Assembly: GCA_963556495.2 (NCBI GenBank)
Contig: OY747715.1
Coordinates: forward strand, 18,119,739-18,183,738
Reading direction: 5' to 3'
DNA length: 64,000 nucleotides
From: Valencia hispanica
Lineage: Eukaryota; Chordata; Actinopteri; Cyprinodontiformes; Valenciidae
Shown here: in pieces, positions 12,170 through 22,100 of the stretch
Numbering within the stretch: position 1 is the first letter of the stretch
Layout: each line of letters opens with the position of its first letter
Notes under the pieces: model-generated
What the model was told of the DNA's origin: nothing
Database searches by the model: none
Seen by the model: only the letters and a program-made list of their open reading frames with translations
Translations under genes and position numbers: made by a program

Positions 12170-12330
12170 ATATCAAGTCTTTTCAAGTAAATAGGTTCAA
12201 GTCCGAGTCAAGTCCCAAGTAATTAATGTGGAAGTCCAAGTCAAAGTCTTTGAACATTTTTTCAAGTCTCAAGTCATAAAGTTAATGACTCAACTCTGAC
12301 TCGAGTCCAAGTCATGTGACAGGTCTACAC
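12170..12330 (-). repeat. Subterminal AAGTC/GAGTC array of a hAT element
   Basis: About fifteen copies of CAAGTC, AAAGTC or GAGTC with short spacers, including TCAAGTCTCAAGTC and ACTCGAGTCCAAGTC. It lies just upstream of the BED-finger frame. Repeated short motifs next to hAT termini usually serve as transposase binding sites; that role here is inferred. Similar arrays occur at 19900-19995 and 21660-21795. Confidence 0.6.
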
Positions 12331-12987
12331 TCCCACCAGCAACCTGTGCTCTGCCAACAAGCAGCGACCGGTAGTTTTTCCACCACGTGGCAAAAGATCA
12401 GTGACTAAACGTTCTATGACCACACAATGGTTGAATGACATTGCCCAGCTCTCCACACACAGCAGCCTCGTTTGCCATCTTCAAGAAAAAGGCTGATAAC
12501 AGCTTTTTAAACAACTTTTTCACAACTTCCTAGGCAGAGAAAAATGTATCTAAATGTCATCATTAACATCAAATATCATCAAGATATAGCTTAATTTTGG
12601 GTAAAGAAGGAATTCAAAGGTTGGATTCTGCAGACTATGAACATGCAAAAAAGACAGTGGGTAACAATCAGAGGTGGCAATTAACAAATTACATTTACTT
12701 GCATTACTGTAGTTCAGTAGGTTTTTTTGTGTGATTATTTGTTTTAAAGTTATTTTTAAATTCTGTAATTTTACTTTTATGTAAGTATGTTTTTTTAAGT
12801 TTTTCATTTCTACGCTAAATTTTCAATTATATCCATTACTGAGTAAAAAAGAATCTAATATATGATTAAAAATATTCCATCCATCCATCCGGTCGGGTCG
12901 CGGGGGCAGCAGCCTAAGAAAAGAGACCCAGACTTCCCTCTCCACAGCCACTTGTTCCAGCTCCTCGGGAGGAACCCCAAGGCGCTC

Positions 12988-14287
12988 CTAGGCCAGCCGA
13001 GAAACATAGTCCCTCCAGCGTGTCCTGGGCCTTCCCCTGGGCCTCCTCCCGGTGAGACGTGCCTGAAACACCTCACCAGGGAGGCGTCCAGGAGGCATCC
13101 TGACCAGATGCCCGAGCCACCTCAACTGACTCCTCTCGATGTGGAGAAGCAGCGGCTCTACTCTGAGCCCCCTCCGGATGACTGAGCTTCTCACCCTATC
13201 TCTAAGGGAGAGCCCAGACACTCTCCGGAGGAAACTCATTTCGTCCGCTTGTATCCGTGATCTCGTTCTTTCGGTCACCACCCAGAGTTCGTGACCATAG
13301 ATGAGGGTAGGAATGTAGATCGACCGGTAAATCGAGAGCTTCGCCTTTCGGCTCAGCTCTCTCTTCACCACGACAGACCGGTAAAGCGCCCGCATAACTG
13401 CAGATGCCCCACCAATCCGTCCATCGATCTCCCACTCCATTTTTCCCTCATTCGTGAACAAGACTCCCAGATACTTAAACTCCTCCACTTGGGGAAGGAC
13501 CCCATCCCCGACCCGGAGAATGCACCCCACCCTTTTCCGGCTCAAGACCATGGCCTCGGATTTGGAGGTGCTGATTCTCATCCCAGCCGCTTCACACTCG
13601 GCTGCGAACCGCTCCATCGAAAGCTGTAGATCACGTTCCGATGAAGCCAACAGGACCACGTCATCTGCAAAAAGCAGAGACCCGATCCTGAGGCCACCAA
13701 AACGGATCCCCTCAACGCCTTGGCTGCGCCTAGAGATCCTGTCCATAAAAGTTAGGAACAGGATCGGTGACAAAGGGCAACCTTGGCGGAGTCCAACTCT
13801 CACTGGAAACAAGCCCGACTTACTGCCGGCAATGCGAACCAAACTCTGGCACCGGTCGTACAGGGACCTAACAGCCCGTATCAAGGGGCCCGGTACCCCA
13901 TACTCCCGGAGCACCCCACACAGGGCCCCCCGAGGGACACGGTCGAACGCCTTCTCCAAGTCCACAAAACACATGTTGGGCGAACTCCCACGCACCCTCC
14001 AGGACCCTGCTGAGGGTGTAGAGCTGGTCCAGTGTTCCACGGCCAGGACGAAAACCGCATTGTTCCTCCTGGATCCGAGGTTCGACTATCCGTCGTACCC
14101 TCCTCTCCAGAACCCCTGAATAGACCTTACCAGGGAGGCTCAGAAGTGTGATCCCCCTGTAGTTGGAACACACCCTGTGGTCCCCCTTTTTAAACAGGGG
14201 GACCACCACCCCAGTCTGCCAATCCAAGGGAACTGCCCCCGATGTCCACGCAATTTTGCAGAGCTGTGTTAACCAACACAGCCACAC
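12988..14287 (-). pseudogene. RTE-type LINE reverse transcriptase (frameshifted)
   Basis: Two overlapping minus-strand frames carry the RT. The upstream one (14287-13868) holds VPLDWQTGVVVPLFKKGDHR, NYRGITLLSLPGKVYSGVLE and EEQCGFRPGRGTLDQLY. The downstream one (14040-12988, 350 residues) holds MCFVDLEKAFDRVPR (23-37), GLRQGCPLSPILF (83-95), the catalytic LLFADDVVLL (122-131, both Asp present) and FKYLGVLFT, then a C-terminal HLVRMPPGRLP/RGRPRTRWRDY tail. A frameshift near 13990-14040 separates them, and the join to the endonuclease frame is lost at the A-tract 14355-14377. It ends SRLA-stop where relatives continue. It would copy LINE RNA at the nicked target; this copy cannot make a single polyprotein. 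Confidence 0.88.
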
Positions 14288-14354
14288 AACATCCAGAGCC
14301 TTGAGGAACTCCGGTCAAATCTCATCCACCCCCGGAGCCCTGGCACCGAGGAGC

Positions 14355-14377
14355 TTTTTTTTTTTTTTTTTTTTTTT
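14355..14377. repeat. Internal T/A homopolymer in the LINE
   Basis: A run of 23 T (A on the LINE sense strand) inside the coding region between the endonuclease frame and the RT start. Family relatives have coding sequence here, so the run marks a deletion filled with A, possibly a template-switch or repair scar. Confidence 0.85.
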
Positions 14378-14407
14378 CGCGTCGAGGTCAGCAGCACACC
14401 ATCCCCA

Positions 14408-15934
14408 CTAAACTGTGTTGGTGGCAGACTGCTTTCCCCCCCTGAGACGCCGGATGGTGGACCAGAATCGCTTCGAAGCCGTACGGAAGTCGTTTTCCAT
14501 GGCCTCTCCAAACTCCTCCCACGCCCAAGTTTTTGCCTCAGCAACCATCCGAGCCGCATCCCGCTTGGCCTGTCGGTACCTATCAGCTCCTTCAGGGGTC
14601 CCACAAGCCAAAAAAACCCGGTAGGACTCCTTCTTCAGCCTGACAGCATCCCTTACCGCCGGTGTCCACCAGCAGGTTCGGGGGTTGCCGCTGCGACAGG
14701 CACCGACCACCTTGCGGCCACAGCTTCGGTCAGCCACCTCGGCAATGGAGGCGCGGAACATGGTCCACTCGGACTCAATGTCCCCCGCCTCCCCCGGGAC
14801 GTGTTCAAAGTTCTGCCGGAGGTGTGAGTTAAAGCTCCCTCTGACAGGAGACTCTGCCAGACGTTCCCAGCAGACCCTCACAACACGTTTGGGCCTTCCA
14901 GGTCTGTCCGGCGTCCTCCCCCACCATCGGAGCCGACTTACCACCAGGTAGTGGTCAGTGGACAGCTCAGCCCCTCTCTTCACCCGAGTGTCCAAAACAT
15001 GCGGCCGCAGATCAGATGAGACGACAACCAAGTCGATCATTGAGCTGCGGCCTAAGGTGTCCTGGTGCCAAGTGCACATATGGACACCTTTATGCTTGAA
15101 CGTGGTGTTTGTTATGGACAATCCATGACGACCACAGAAGTCCAATAACAAGACACCACTCGGGTTCAGATCGGGGGGGCCATTCCGCCCAACCACACCC
15201 CTCCAGGTCTCACTGTCATTGCCCACGTGAGTCTTGAAGTCCCCCAGCAGAACAAGGTAGTCCCCAGGAGGAGCACTCTCCAGCACCCCCTCCAAAGACT
15301 CCAAGAAGGGTGGGTAATCTAATCTGCTGTTTGGCGCGTAAGCACAAACAACAGTCAGGACCCGTCCCCCCACCCGAAGGCGGAGGGAGGCTACACTCTC
15401 GTTCACCGGGGTAAACCCCAACGTACAGGCGCCGAGATGGGGGGCAACAAGTATGCCCACCCCAGCTCGGCGCCTCTCAGCAGGGGCAACTCCAGAGTGG
15501 TAGAGAGTCCAACCCCTCTCGAGGAGACGGGTTCCAGAGCCAGAGCCGTGCGCCGAGGTGAGTCCGACGATGTCCAGTCGGAACCTCTCAACCTCGCACA
15601 CCAGCTTCGGCTCCTTCCCCACCAGAGAGGTGACGTTCCACGTCCCGAGAGCCAGCTTCTGCAGCCGAGGATCGGACCGCCAAGGTCCCCGCCTTTGGGC
15701 GCCGCCCATCCTGCACAGCACCCAACCCCTATGGCCCCTCCCACAGGTGGTGAGCTCATGGGAAGGGGGGCCCATGTTACCTCTTTGGGCTAAGCCCGAC
15801 CGGGCCCCATGTGTAAAGGCCCGGCCACCAGGCGCTCGCCAACGTGCCCCACCTCCAGGCCTGGCTCCAGAGGGGGGCCCCGGTGACCCGCGTCCGGGCG
15901 AGGGAACACTGAGTCTATCTGTCTTGTTCATCAT
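14408..15934 (-). pseudogene. RTE-type LINE ORF, APE endonuclease part
   Basis: 508-residue minus-strand frame, 5' part of the nested LINE protein. Residues 1-92 are a Pro/Gly/Arg-rich leader that may be untranslated; the start codon is uncertain. Residues about 93-335 are an exonuclease-endonuclease-phosphatase domain: [11 protein letters not shown] (96-106), a CAYAPNS segment (197-203), [12 protein letters not shown] (229-240), [11 protein letters not shown] (299-309) and STDHYLVVS (325-333, the SDH-like box). The enzyme nicks target DNA to prime reverse transcription. The usual catalytic glutamate position after strand two reads GLTSAHG, without Glu, and the GDFN box reads GDFK. The frame ends after an A-tract-encoded lysine run joins a different frame. 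Confidence 0.85.
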
Positions 15935-16104
15935 AGGGGTCTTTTGGGCTGCACTTTGTCTGATCCCTCACCTAGAACCAAATTGCCATGGGTGACCCTA
16001 CCAGGAGCGAACGCCCCCGACAACATAGCTCCTAGGATCATTGGGACACTCAAACCCCTCCACCACGATATGGTGGCAGCCCAGGGAGGGGGATTAAAAA
16101 TATT

Positions 16105-17200
16105 GTGCCCTGGAAATAAATAAGGACAAAGATAGAAACACCTGACATCGGTATAGATCTGGCGAACAAAGAGGCCCCGCCAAGTAAAGTTAAACTCAAA
16201 GAAAATAATCCTAACACCTAGCCATATGTAAGTGACCACTTTGGCTTCAATTCAAGAAAGGCAACAGCATTATTATGTATTTGACCAGAGAGACCAAGGT
16301 AGCAGCTTTTAAAAATTCCACATCAAACCTGGGCAAGCATTCAGAGGCAAGTTAAACTAAACTTATTTCACGGTCAAGTCATAGTTTAATAAAAGGCTGT
16401 GTTCAAGTTAATCAAAGACATCAGTGAATGATGCGAGTAAACATTCTCTTTTTCACTCATTTGTCCACTTTCGCGTTCTGTCAAGGACGTGAGGTGTGTC
16501 TGGGTGGGGTATCGCAAATAAATTCCAGTGTCTGGTTTTATTGTTTTTCAACAAGTATGTATGTACTAATGGTGGCCAATTTGCTGGGATTTGTAGAGGG
16601 ATTTAGAATATGCAGAATTAAAATATTCATCCTATAGACCTTTTAGGGTGTTAGAAGTAAATTTTCCAAAACAGAAAATACTTTACTGCAGAGAGAGTAA
16701 GGATGAACTCTTCTAACTTAAAAAATCAACTGCTGCTCAAAATTAACAGGAGGCTCAGAGAGTAACACTGAGGATGGACACAAATAAAATGACTAATATA
16801 GACGCACATTAGAGCAGGGCAATTTTGAAAATATCAAAACATTTTTTTTTAGCAGCTGCTATGTTTATTTTACAAGTTTTAAGTTTGTTTAACATGTTCT
16901 CATATCTGACAGGTATAACACAGTCTAATCAAAAAATTGCATAGTTTTGTCTTACAAACATTGTGGTGGTACCTAGTTTGGTCTTTTTTGGGTCATTTGG
17001 GGAAAGTCAAAACACTTGTGACTGTTAGTGTTACCCATTTTGATTTATAGATTTGCAGTTAATTTGCAATTGCACTGTTTTAAAAAGTTTTTTAATGAAA
17101 AAGCCCCTACTTTAAGTTTTATGTCCTATTGTCTTTCTTACACACTCAGAAGAGACTGTCGTACTGCTGTCAAAAAAGTAATTTATTAAGTTAGTAAGTT
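16105..17200. other. Interior of the hAT element; no gene seen
   Basis: AT-rich right half of the Tol2-like element. The longest plus frame (16428-16637) has no recognisable domain. Confidence 0.45.
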
Positions 17201-17357
17201 ATTCACTGAGTACATTTTAAATAAGCTTCCTCTTACTCTTACTTGAGTAAATTTTTAGACTGGTAATTTTACTTGTACTTGAGTAAAATTTCATCACAGT
17301 AGTAGTACTTTTACTTTAGTTGAATAATTTAGTACTCTTTCCACTTCTGGAAACAAT

Positions 17358-18767
17358 AAATATGCACAGTACATCTTGAAGGGCCTATCTATCATAAAAT
17401 AAGCTCCAGGAAGAATGACCTCAAGATAGACCTTAACATGCTACATATGGCCTCTGGAGCAGAAGCAGCTCAGTCTGCTGTGAAAGAACGTCTCCGCCAG
17501 TGGATATTCATCAGAGTTCCATAGAGATGTCCCTGCCAGCTAAAAGAGAACAGAACGTTTTCTCTGAAATTTCCTCTCTTCTCTTCATGCATACAAGTGT
17601 GGCTGTTGTCAAAGAATATATATTTTAAGATCAATTGTGTCGTTATTATTCTATTTCTGAATATAGATGTGCATCTCAGTAAATTAGACTATCGTCAGTG
17701 ATTCATTACAGACACTTCATTATTATACTTTAGACTTGATTACATGGCTTCCCAAATGGTCATCGACTTGTCACTCTACATGCAAGTAATTTCTGAACCA
17801 CCAGCTTCACTTTTGTATTAAATTACTCAAATTAACTTTTCGATTATACTCTATCATGATGCAGCTTTTAAGAACAAACCTATTTTAGATATATTGATTT
17901 GATTAATGCTACATGACTAATTGCCTTTTTGATGAATTTTGTGACACAGTTAGCTCTCCAAATTTCTGCTTTAAAACCAGCAGTAATTTACTTTCAACAC
18001 ACTGTAAATGCAAGACGCCTTTGAGTTGCATAATTTGGGCATAGGCATCAGACTCCCCAGAGACTTCCTTACTTAGAGATGAGTCAGCAAAGGACAATTA
18101 CAACAATTCTTAAGACTAAAAAGATAGAATCAATATATCCATTACATTGTAGGCCAATCAGAAATGCAGAGGACACTAACATACAGATAATGTACACTCC
18201 TGTTTTCCGTAATCGAATCTTATCTAATGCTAATCCATCACAATTATCTACTCAGACTGCAGGATTCCATTAGAAGTGCATTGTCTCCATTACCACAGAC
18301 AGACTCTATGTTGGTCTGTAGGCATGTGAGAATGCCTAACCTCATACATATGATTGTCTATTTGAAATGTCAGGTGCTCTCAATCTTTCGACTGTTTGAA
18401 ATTCAATTATATTTCCAATACATCACTGGGGGTTGCTGTGTGTACGCAAGGTCAATAATGTTCCAAATCACTTCTGGAGTGAAGAAAAGCATTAGTGATA
18501 TGCTGGCTGTAAGCACCATCAGTCCAGAGTATAAGAAAAAAAGCTTAGTTTAAACAAGCAAAAAGATAGACCATGGACTGTAGAGGCAAATTGAAGATTA
18601 CAAAAATAGCAGTGCACAAATTAAATTTAAAATAAATTACATTTTAATATTTAATCCGCAGATCAGGACAAAACCTGTTAGCAGCTTTAACAGCAATATT
18701 ACAATAGTATGATTTTCTAATATCATACAACCCAAATCTCTATATGGTTTATCATTTGTGTGCGGGA
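17358..18767. other. AT-rich DNA, nothing recognised
   Basis: Short open frames without domains. No repeat match within the window. Confidence 0.4.
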
Positions 18768-19230
18768 TTAAGATTTTGGAGCTGGTTGGGCTCGGTGTCC
18801 GGGGGCTGGCTGGGCTTGGCCTGGTGATGGCTGGATCTGCCCTGGCATAGCCGACTGCCGGCGGAGCCCGCTGCGGCCCCCCGATGCCCCTGCATTGTAG
18901 CTGCTGGATGTTCCCCTGGGGTTCTCCTCTGCTTCTCTCTTGGGGGTGTGGTCAGCCCTGTGTTGGTCCACCTGGGGCTTCTGTGCTCTGTGGGGCCTTT
19001 GAATGTCCATGGCTGTGATCTCCTTCATGTCTGCATCAATTCCTGGGAGACGGATAGATGGCTCCTCACACCAGATAATTGAACACTCATATGAAGAAAC
19101 CCTATATGCATCAGCATGCTCATACATACACAGACACGCACACACCCACACACACAGATAGATGGCTCCTCACACCAGCTATTGAACACTCATACGGAGA
19201 AACCCTATATGCATCAGCATGCTCATACAT
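18768..19230 (+). mobile_element. Retroposon copy K (internal fragment, partly duplicated)
   Basis: From 18775 the sequence follows the GC-rich part of copy A (GGGGCTCTGG-type prolines on the reverse strand), then the landmark box at 19060-19130 (CTCACACCAG, ATGCATCAGCATGCTCATAC). The landmark box is repeated once more at 19158-19230 after a short CA-rich spacer, giving a direct repeat of about 105 bp. Both ends are truncated: the left starts inside the GC-rich part and the right dissolves into a CA microsatellite. Confidence 0.65.
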
Positions 19231-19245
19231 ACACATACACACACG

Positions 19246-19297
<52 letters not shown>
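19230..19297. repeat. AC microsatellite
   Basis: AC dinucleotide run with two ACGC interruptions at its left edge, starting directly after the second landmark box of retroposon copy K. Confidence 0.92.
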
Positions 19298-19298
<1 letters not shown>

Positions 19299-19895
19299 CC
19301 CCTCCCCTCCGTGCACAACACGTCTGTCTGGATCACCTGTGGAAGACGTGGCCTATTTGATGCAGAGAAGACGGCTGGCAAAAGGTTGGTATCTCATGAA
19401 AACTTTTAACACACAATCACAGATTAGAAAGTGCTATAAGATATTTTATATTCTGAATACAATAGTTTCAGTGTGTTGATGTTACTTTAGGTCCTGACCC
19501 TTAGGAAACAAGCGATTGCGCCTTCTTTAGAAAGTTAACTATAGTGGCAAGTTTGCGGTAAAATATAGGGTGTTAAAATTAACGTAACGTAGTCTGTGTA
19601 ACCAATTATTAACTTTTTTTTTTACTTATTAACCTTTAGGAATTAGGATATCCCTTTAGGAATCCTTGGTCTGTACTGTACTGTGTGTTCATGCTACAAG
19701 GCAAAATACAGATATTAACTTAAGAGTAAAGCATTCTTGGTGTTTTGGTCATGTTGCAAAAATATATCAAAATCAAAGCTGATACTGTATGCTAATAGAT
19801 AAAGGAGTCATAATAACATATTACATTCTTTGAATTCCTTATATATAGCTATGCAGTGTTGGATGGGTTGCTGTAGGTGATGGTGCAACACTTGT
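19298..19895. other. AT-rich DNA, nothing recognised
   Basis: No coding or repeat signal seen. Confidence 0.35.
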
Positions 19896-19995
19896 AATCG
19901 GAGACTTAATATAATGAAGAGACTTGAGACTTGACTTGAACTGTAGCTCAAAGACTTGAGACTTGACTTGGACTCTAGCTCAGAGACTTGTGAGA
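19896..19995. repeat. ACTTGAGACTTGACTTG-type array
   Basis: Two near-identical units of about 45 bp (GAGACTTGAGACTTGACTTG followed by an ACTGTAGCTCA-like spacer). The motif CAAGTC (here GACTTG) is the same as in the hAT subterminal arrays at 12170-12330 and 21660-21795. A CAGTGTTGG end-like sequence stands at 19854. It may be one end of a hAT element whose other end is near 21796, but no convincing 8-bp duplication was found. Confidence 0.5.
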
Positions 19996-20081
19996 ATCTC
20001 TGAATCTACATTATTAGGATTTGAATGTTTAATTTTTAATTGACTGGATTATCTCTTGTTGCTATGTGCTTGATACAAATA

Positions 20082-20082
<1 letters not shown>

Positions 20083-20151
<69 letters not shown>
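20083..20151. repeat. AAT trinucleotide microsatellite
   Basis: About 23 uninterrupted AAT units. A frame across it gives poly-Asn and is not a gene. Confidence 0.95.
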
Positions 20152-20154
<3 letters not shown>

Positions 20155-20970
20155 TGAAAATGTATATTCTGCTCCCTTGTTCCCTACATGTTCTATCAAT
20201 CATTTATCCCATTTTCTTAGTTCAGCTTTAGTTACTTGCCTTTCTTCACAGCTGCACCCTGTTTCCAATCAACCACCTGCTCCTTGTTCAGTAATCAACT
20301 CTCTAGCTTAAATATCTGTTCTCATTATCTCTGTCAAATCATCCTGTTATTCCCACTAGACTGGTTTCGTGTGGCTCTCTTGTGATGTATTATTTTGCCC
20401 CCCACCCCTCCTTTAGTTTTTGTAAGCTTTTGAATTTCCTTTTTTAAGTGAAATTGTTTATTTTCATCTGCCTTGCTCCTCTGTGCATTTGTGTGTTGCC
20501 CTTCATCATTACATGATGGCAGGCAGTAAGGTGCTGCCAGGCATAGGTGTACAGGAACCTTTGTGCAAAATGTGGGTTTGAAGCCCCACAGTCAGTACTG
20601 ATGTCTGTGGGCAATTGTATTCCAACTGCCTTAAACACAGACAATGCATACCAATAATGTATTAAGGCTACTCATTGGAGTCTTTACAACAGATGACAGT
20701 GTTCGATATGCTGAAGGTCACAGAGAGAACAACAACACACCAGAAAGATGGAGAATAAAAATCATACTGGATTTCCTATTTAAAGCTGCTATACCGAATC
20801 TGCAAAACAAGCTAGTTGAAGACCTTTTTTTAATGCCTCTTAACAAGTTTCTAACATAGTATAGCTATAAATATGTTGTGGAGATAAAAAAACTGTGAAA
20901 AAAAATATGTGGTTCTGACTACATCTGACATATATGACTATATGTGGCTCGCTCCGAAACTTAAAAATAC
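20152..20970. other. AT-rich DNA, nothing recognised
   Basis: No coding or repeat signal was found. Confidence 0.35.
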
Positions 20971-20974
20971 AACT

Positions 20975-21055
20975 GGGTCACTGAAAAGCTCATGGTACCG
21001 ATTATTACAAGATCTAGTTATGGTAACCTCAGCCCAAGAAAGTGTCCGTAAATAT
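20975..21055 (-). repeat. Short fragment of the GC-rich retroposon family
   Basis: AAGCTCATGGTACCGATTA followed by a CAAGATCTAGTTATGG-type segment matches 3685-3760 in copy B and 51705-51770 in copy J. Only about 80 bp of the family is present. Confidence 0.65.
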
Positions 21056-21109
21056 CTATTGTATAGCTATCCTATTTAAGACCTTTTCTGGCATATTCGC
21101 TAACCTTCT

Positions 21110-21300
21110 GAAGACCGATGGACCTTACAGGGACCAAAGCCTGGTCCTAATATGGTAGACCCCCTTTTTTAGGGTTAGGAGTTAGGTTTAGAGGTATGGT
21201 GTGAATTATGTTTTGGTTAAGGTTAGGAATAAATTGGTAAGCGTTAGGGTAAGGGTTTGGGTAAGGCATAAATGCAACTATTAAAATTAATGGAAGTCAA
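21110..21300. repeat. Degenerate GGTTAGG-rich interspersed repeat
   Basis: Contains TTAGGGTTAGGAGTTAGG-like runs at 21168-21275 flanked by CCTAATATGG near both ends (21149 and 21310), suggesting a small MITE-like unit of about 170-180 bp. It resembles an abundant fish repeat with TTAGGG-like interior. The units are too irregular to be telomeric. Confidence 0.45.
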
Positions 21301-21349
21301 TATAAAGTCCTAATATGGGTAGCAATACAGACTTGGGTCTGGGTAGGGT

Positions 21350-21398
21350 AAGAGAGAGAGAGAGAGAGACGAGAGTGACAGAGAGACAAAGAGAGAGC
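21350..21398. repeat. AG microsatellite, imperfect
   Basis: Ten perfect AG units, then an interrupted AG-rich tail. Confidence 0.85.
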
Positions 21399-21516
21399 AG
21401 GAAAGGAAAGGCAGCTGAACGAATACGCTGTGTGTTTTAAATAGCGTAAAAAAGAAAAAAGAAATGCAATATGTGACGGTCGGTGTTGATTTTTTTTTTT
21501 TTTTGGGTCGGTGTTG

Positions 21517-21562
21517 AATCTGTGGCGGTCGGAGTTTAACCTGTGGCGCACCGCCACAGATT
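21517..21562. repeat. Perfect 12-bp hairpin
   Basis: AATCTGTGGCGG at 21517-21528 and its exact reverse complement CCGCCACAGATT at 21551-21562, with a 22-base spacer. Next to it, GGGGGAAACACTG at 21575-21587 resembles a hAT end read outward, so the hairpin is probably subterminal DNA of such an element. Confidence 0.6.
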
Positions 21563-21659
21563 CGTCTATGTGGGGGAAACACTGACGTGGGCAGGTTATA
21601 GGCAACGGAGGGAGGGGAATAACAGAGAGCTCATCAGTTGTTTCCTAAAAATTAACATT

Positions 21660-21796
21660 GTTCACGAGTCCCACAGCTCGAGTCCGAGTCGAGTCTAAAG
21701 TCTTTCGAGGACGAGTCTCAAGTCAAGTCTGAAGTCACTGTGTGTGCGACTTAAGTCTCACTCGAGTCGGAGTCTCAAACTCGAGTCTCCATCTCT
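21660..21796. repeat. GAGTC/AAGTC array, possible hAT end
   Basis: Dense GAGTC and AAGTC motifs (for example CTCGAGTCCGAGTCGAGTC) over 135 bp, ending CTCCATCTCTG, which read inward begins CAGAGATGGAGACTCGAG. The array and CAGAGATGG-like terminus resemble hAT elements of fish. Confidence 0.5.
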
Positions 21797-21949
21797 GTGT
21801 AGATGACTAAATGACAATATAACAATTTTAAATTGAAAACAATATTCACATTTTAGTCGGTTAATTACTAAATAAATTGATACATATTAAATAATAGGAA
21901 TGCAAACTTTGACTTTTCCTTTAACTAATCTTTTTCTGTTCATTTCAGC

Positions 21950-22063
21950 TTCAAAGGGGATGGATAGAAGAAACCTTATTTGTTCCCACCCCTGTCACAT
22001 TATCGATATATAACCATGAGGTTGCTAATCACCATTTAGAATATTAGATAAGAATACATCCAA

Positions 22064-22100
<37 letters not shown>

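Larger units (their letters stand above)
11560..12530 (+). mobile_element. LINE 3' coding tail, split by a hAT fragment
   Basis: The first part (11610-11766) encodes the C-terminal reverse-transcriptase tail typical of L2/CR1-like fish LINEs, including THVTPLFRSLHWLPVAARI and YKALTLTYRVVN. The second part (about 12328-12520) continues with YTPTSNL and ends in degenerate sequence resembling the final residues of the same tail. The two halves are separated by a hAT 5' end with a BED finger (about 11770-12327). There is no catalytic box, so this is only the last few hundred bases of a 5'-truncated copy. The exact LINE clade cannot be fixed from so short a piece. Confidence 0.65.
12877..16091 (-). 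mobile_element. Rex3-like RTE LINE nested in the hAT element
   Basis: A 3.2-kb minus-strand LINE with 5' leader (16091 to about 15934), endonuclease ORF, reverse-transcriptase ORF and a short tail of GGAT units (12877-12890 on the reverse strand). Both sides carry GATTAAAAATATT (12864-12876 and 16092-16104), a perfect 13-bp TSD. A GGAT/GATG-type tail with a very short 3' UTR, together with APE endonuclease and RT similarity, points to the RTE clade, Rex3-like. It is almost full length but dead: a 23-base A-tract (reverse strand of 14355-14377) replaces part of the RT N-terminus and puts the ORFs out of frame. Confidence 0.88.
12669..17349. mobile_element. Tol2-like non-autonomous hAT element, split by a LINE
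   Basis: The left end reads CAGAGGTGGCAA (12669) and the right end, read inward, CAGAAGTGGAAA (17349), followed on both sides by ACTTG/AGTA-rich subterminal sequence (12690-12850 and 17200-17340). These ends resemble those of medaka Tol2 and related fish hAT elements. Flanks are GTAACAAT (12661-12668) and GAAACAAT (17350-17357), an 8-bp duplication with one change, the length expected for hAT. With the nested LINE (12877-16091) removed, the element is about 1.45 kb. No transposase frame was seen, so it is non-autonomous. Confidence 0.82.

Noticed and set aside
12862..15995. Plus-strand open frames of 100-220 codons across the Rex3-like LINE
   Set aside because: They are antisense shadows of the minus-strand endonuclease and RT frames, which carry the recognisable motifs.
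20040..20231. Poly-Asn frame
   Set aside because: It is the AAT microsatellite.
21168..21275. TTAGGG-like units suggesting an internal telomere
   Set aside because: Units are irregular, spaced and embedded in a repeat with matching borders; a common fish interspersed repeat explains them better.
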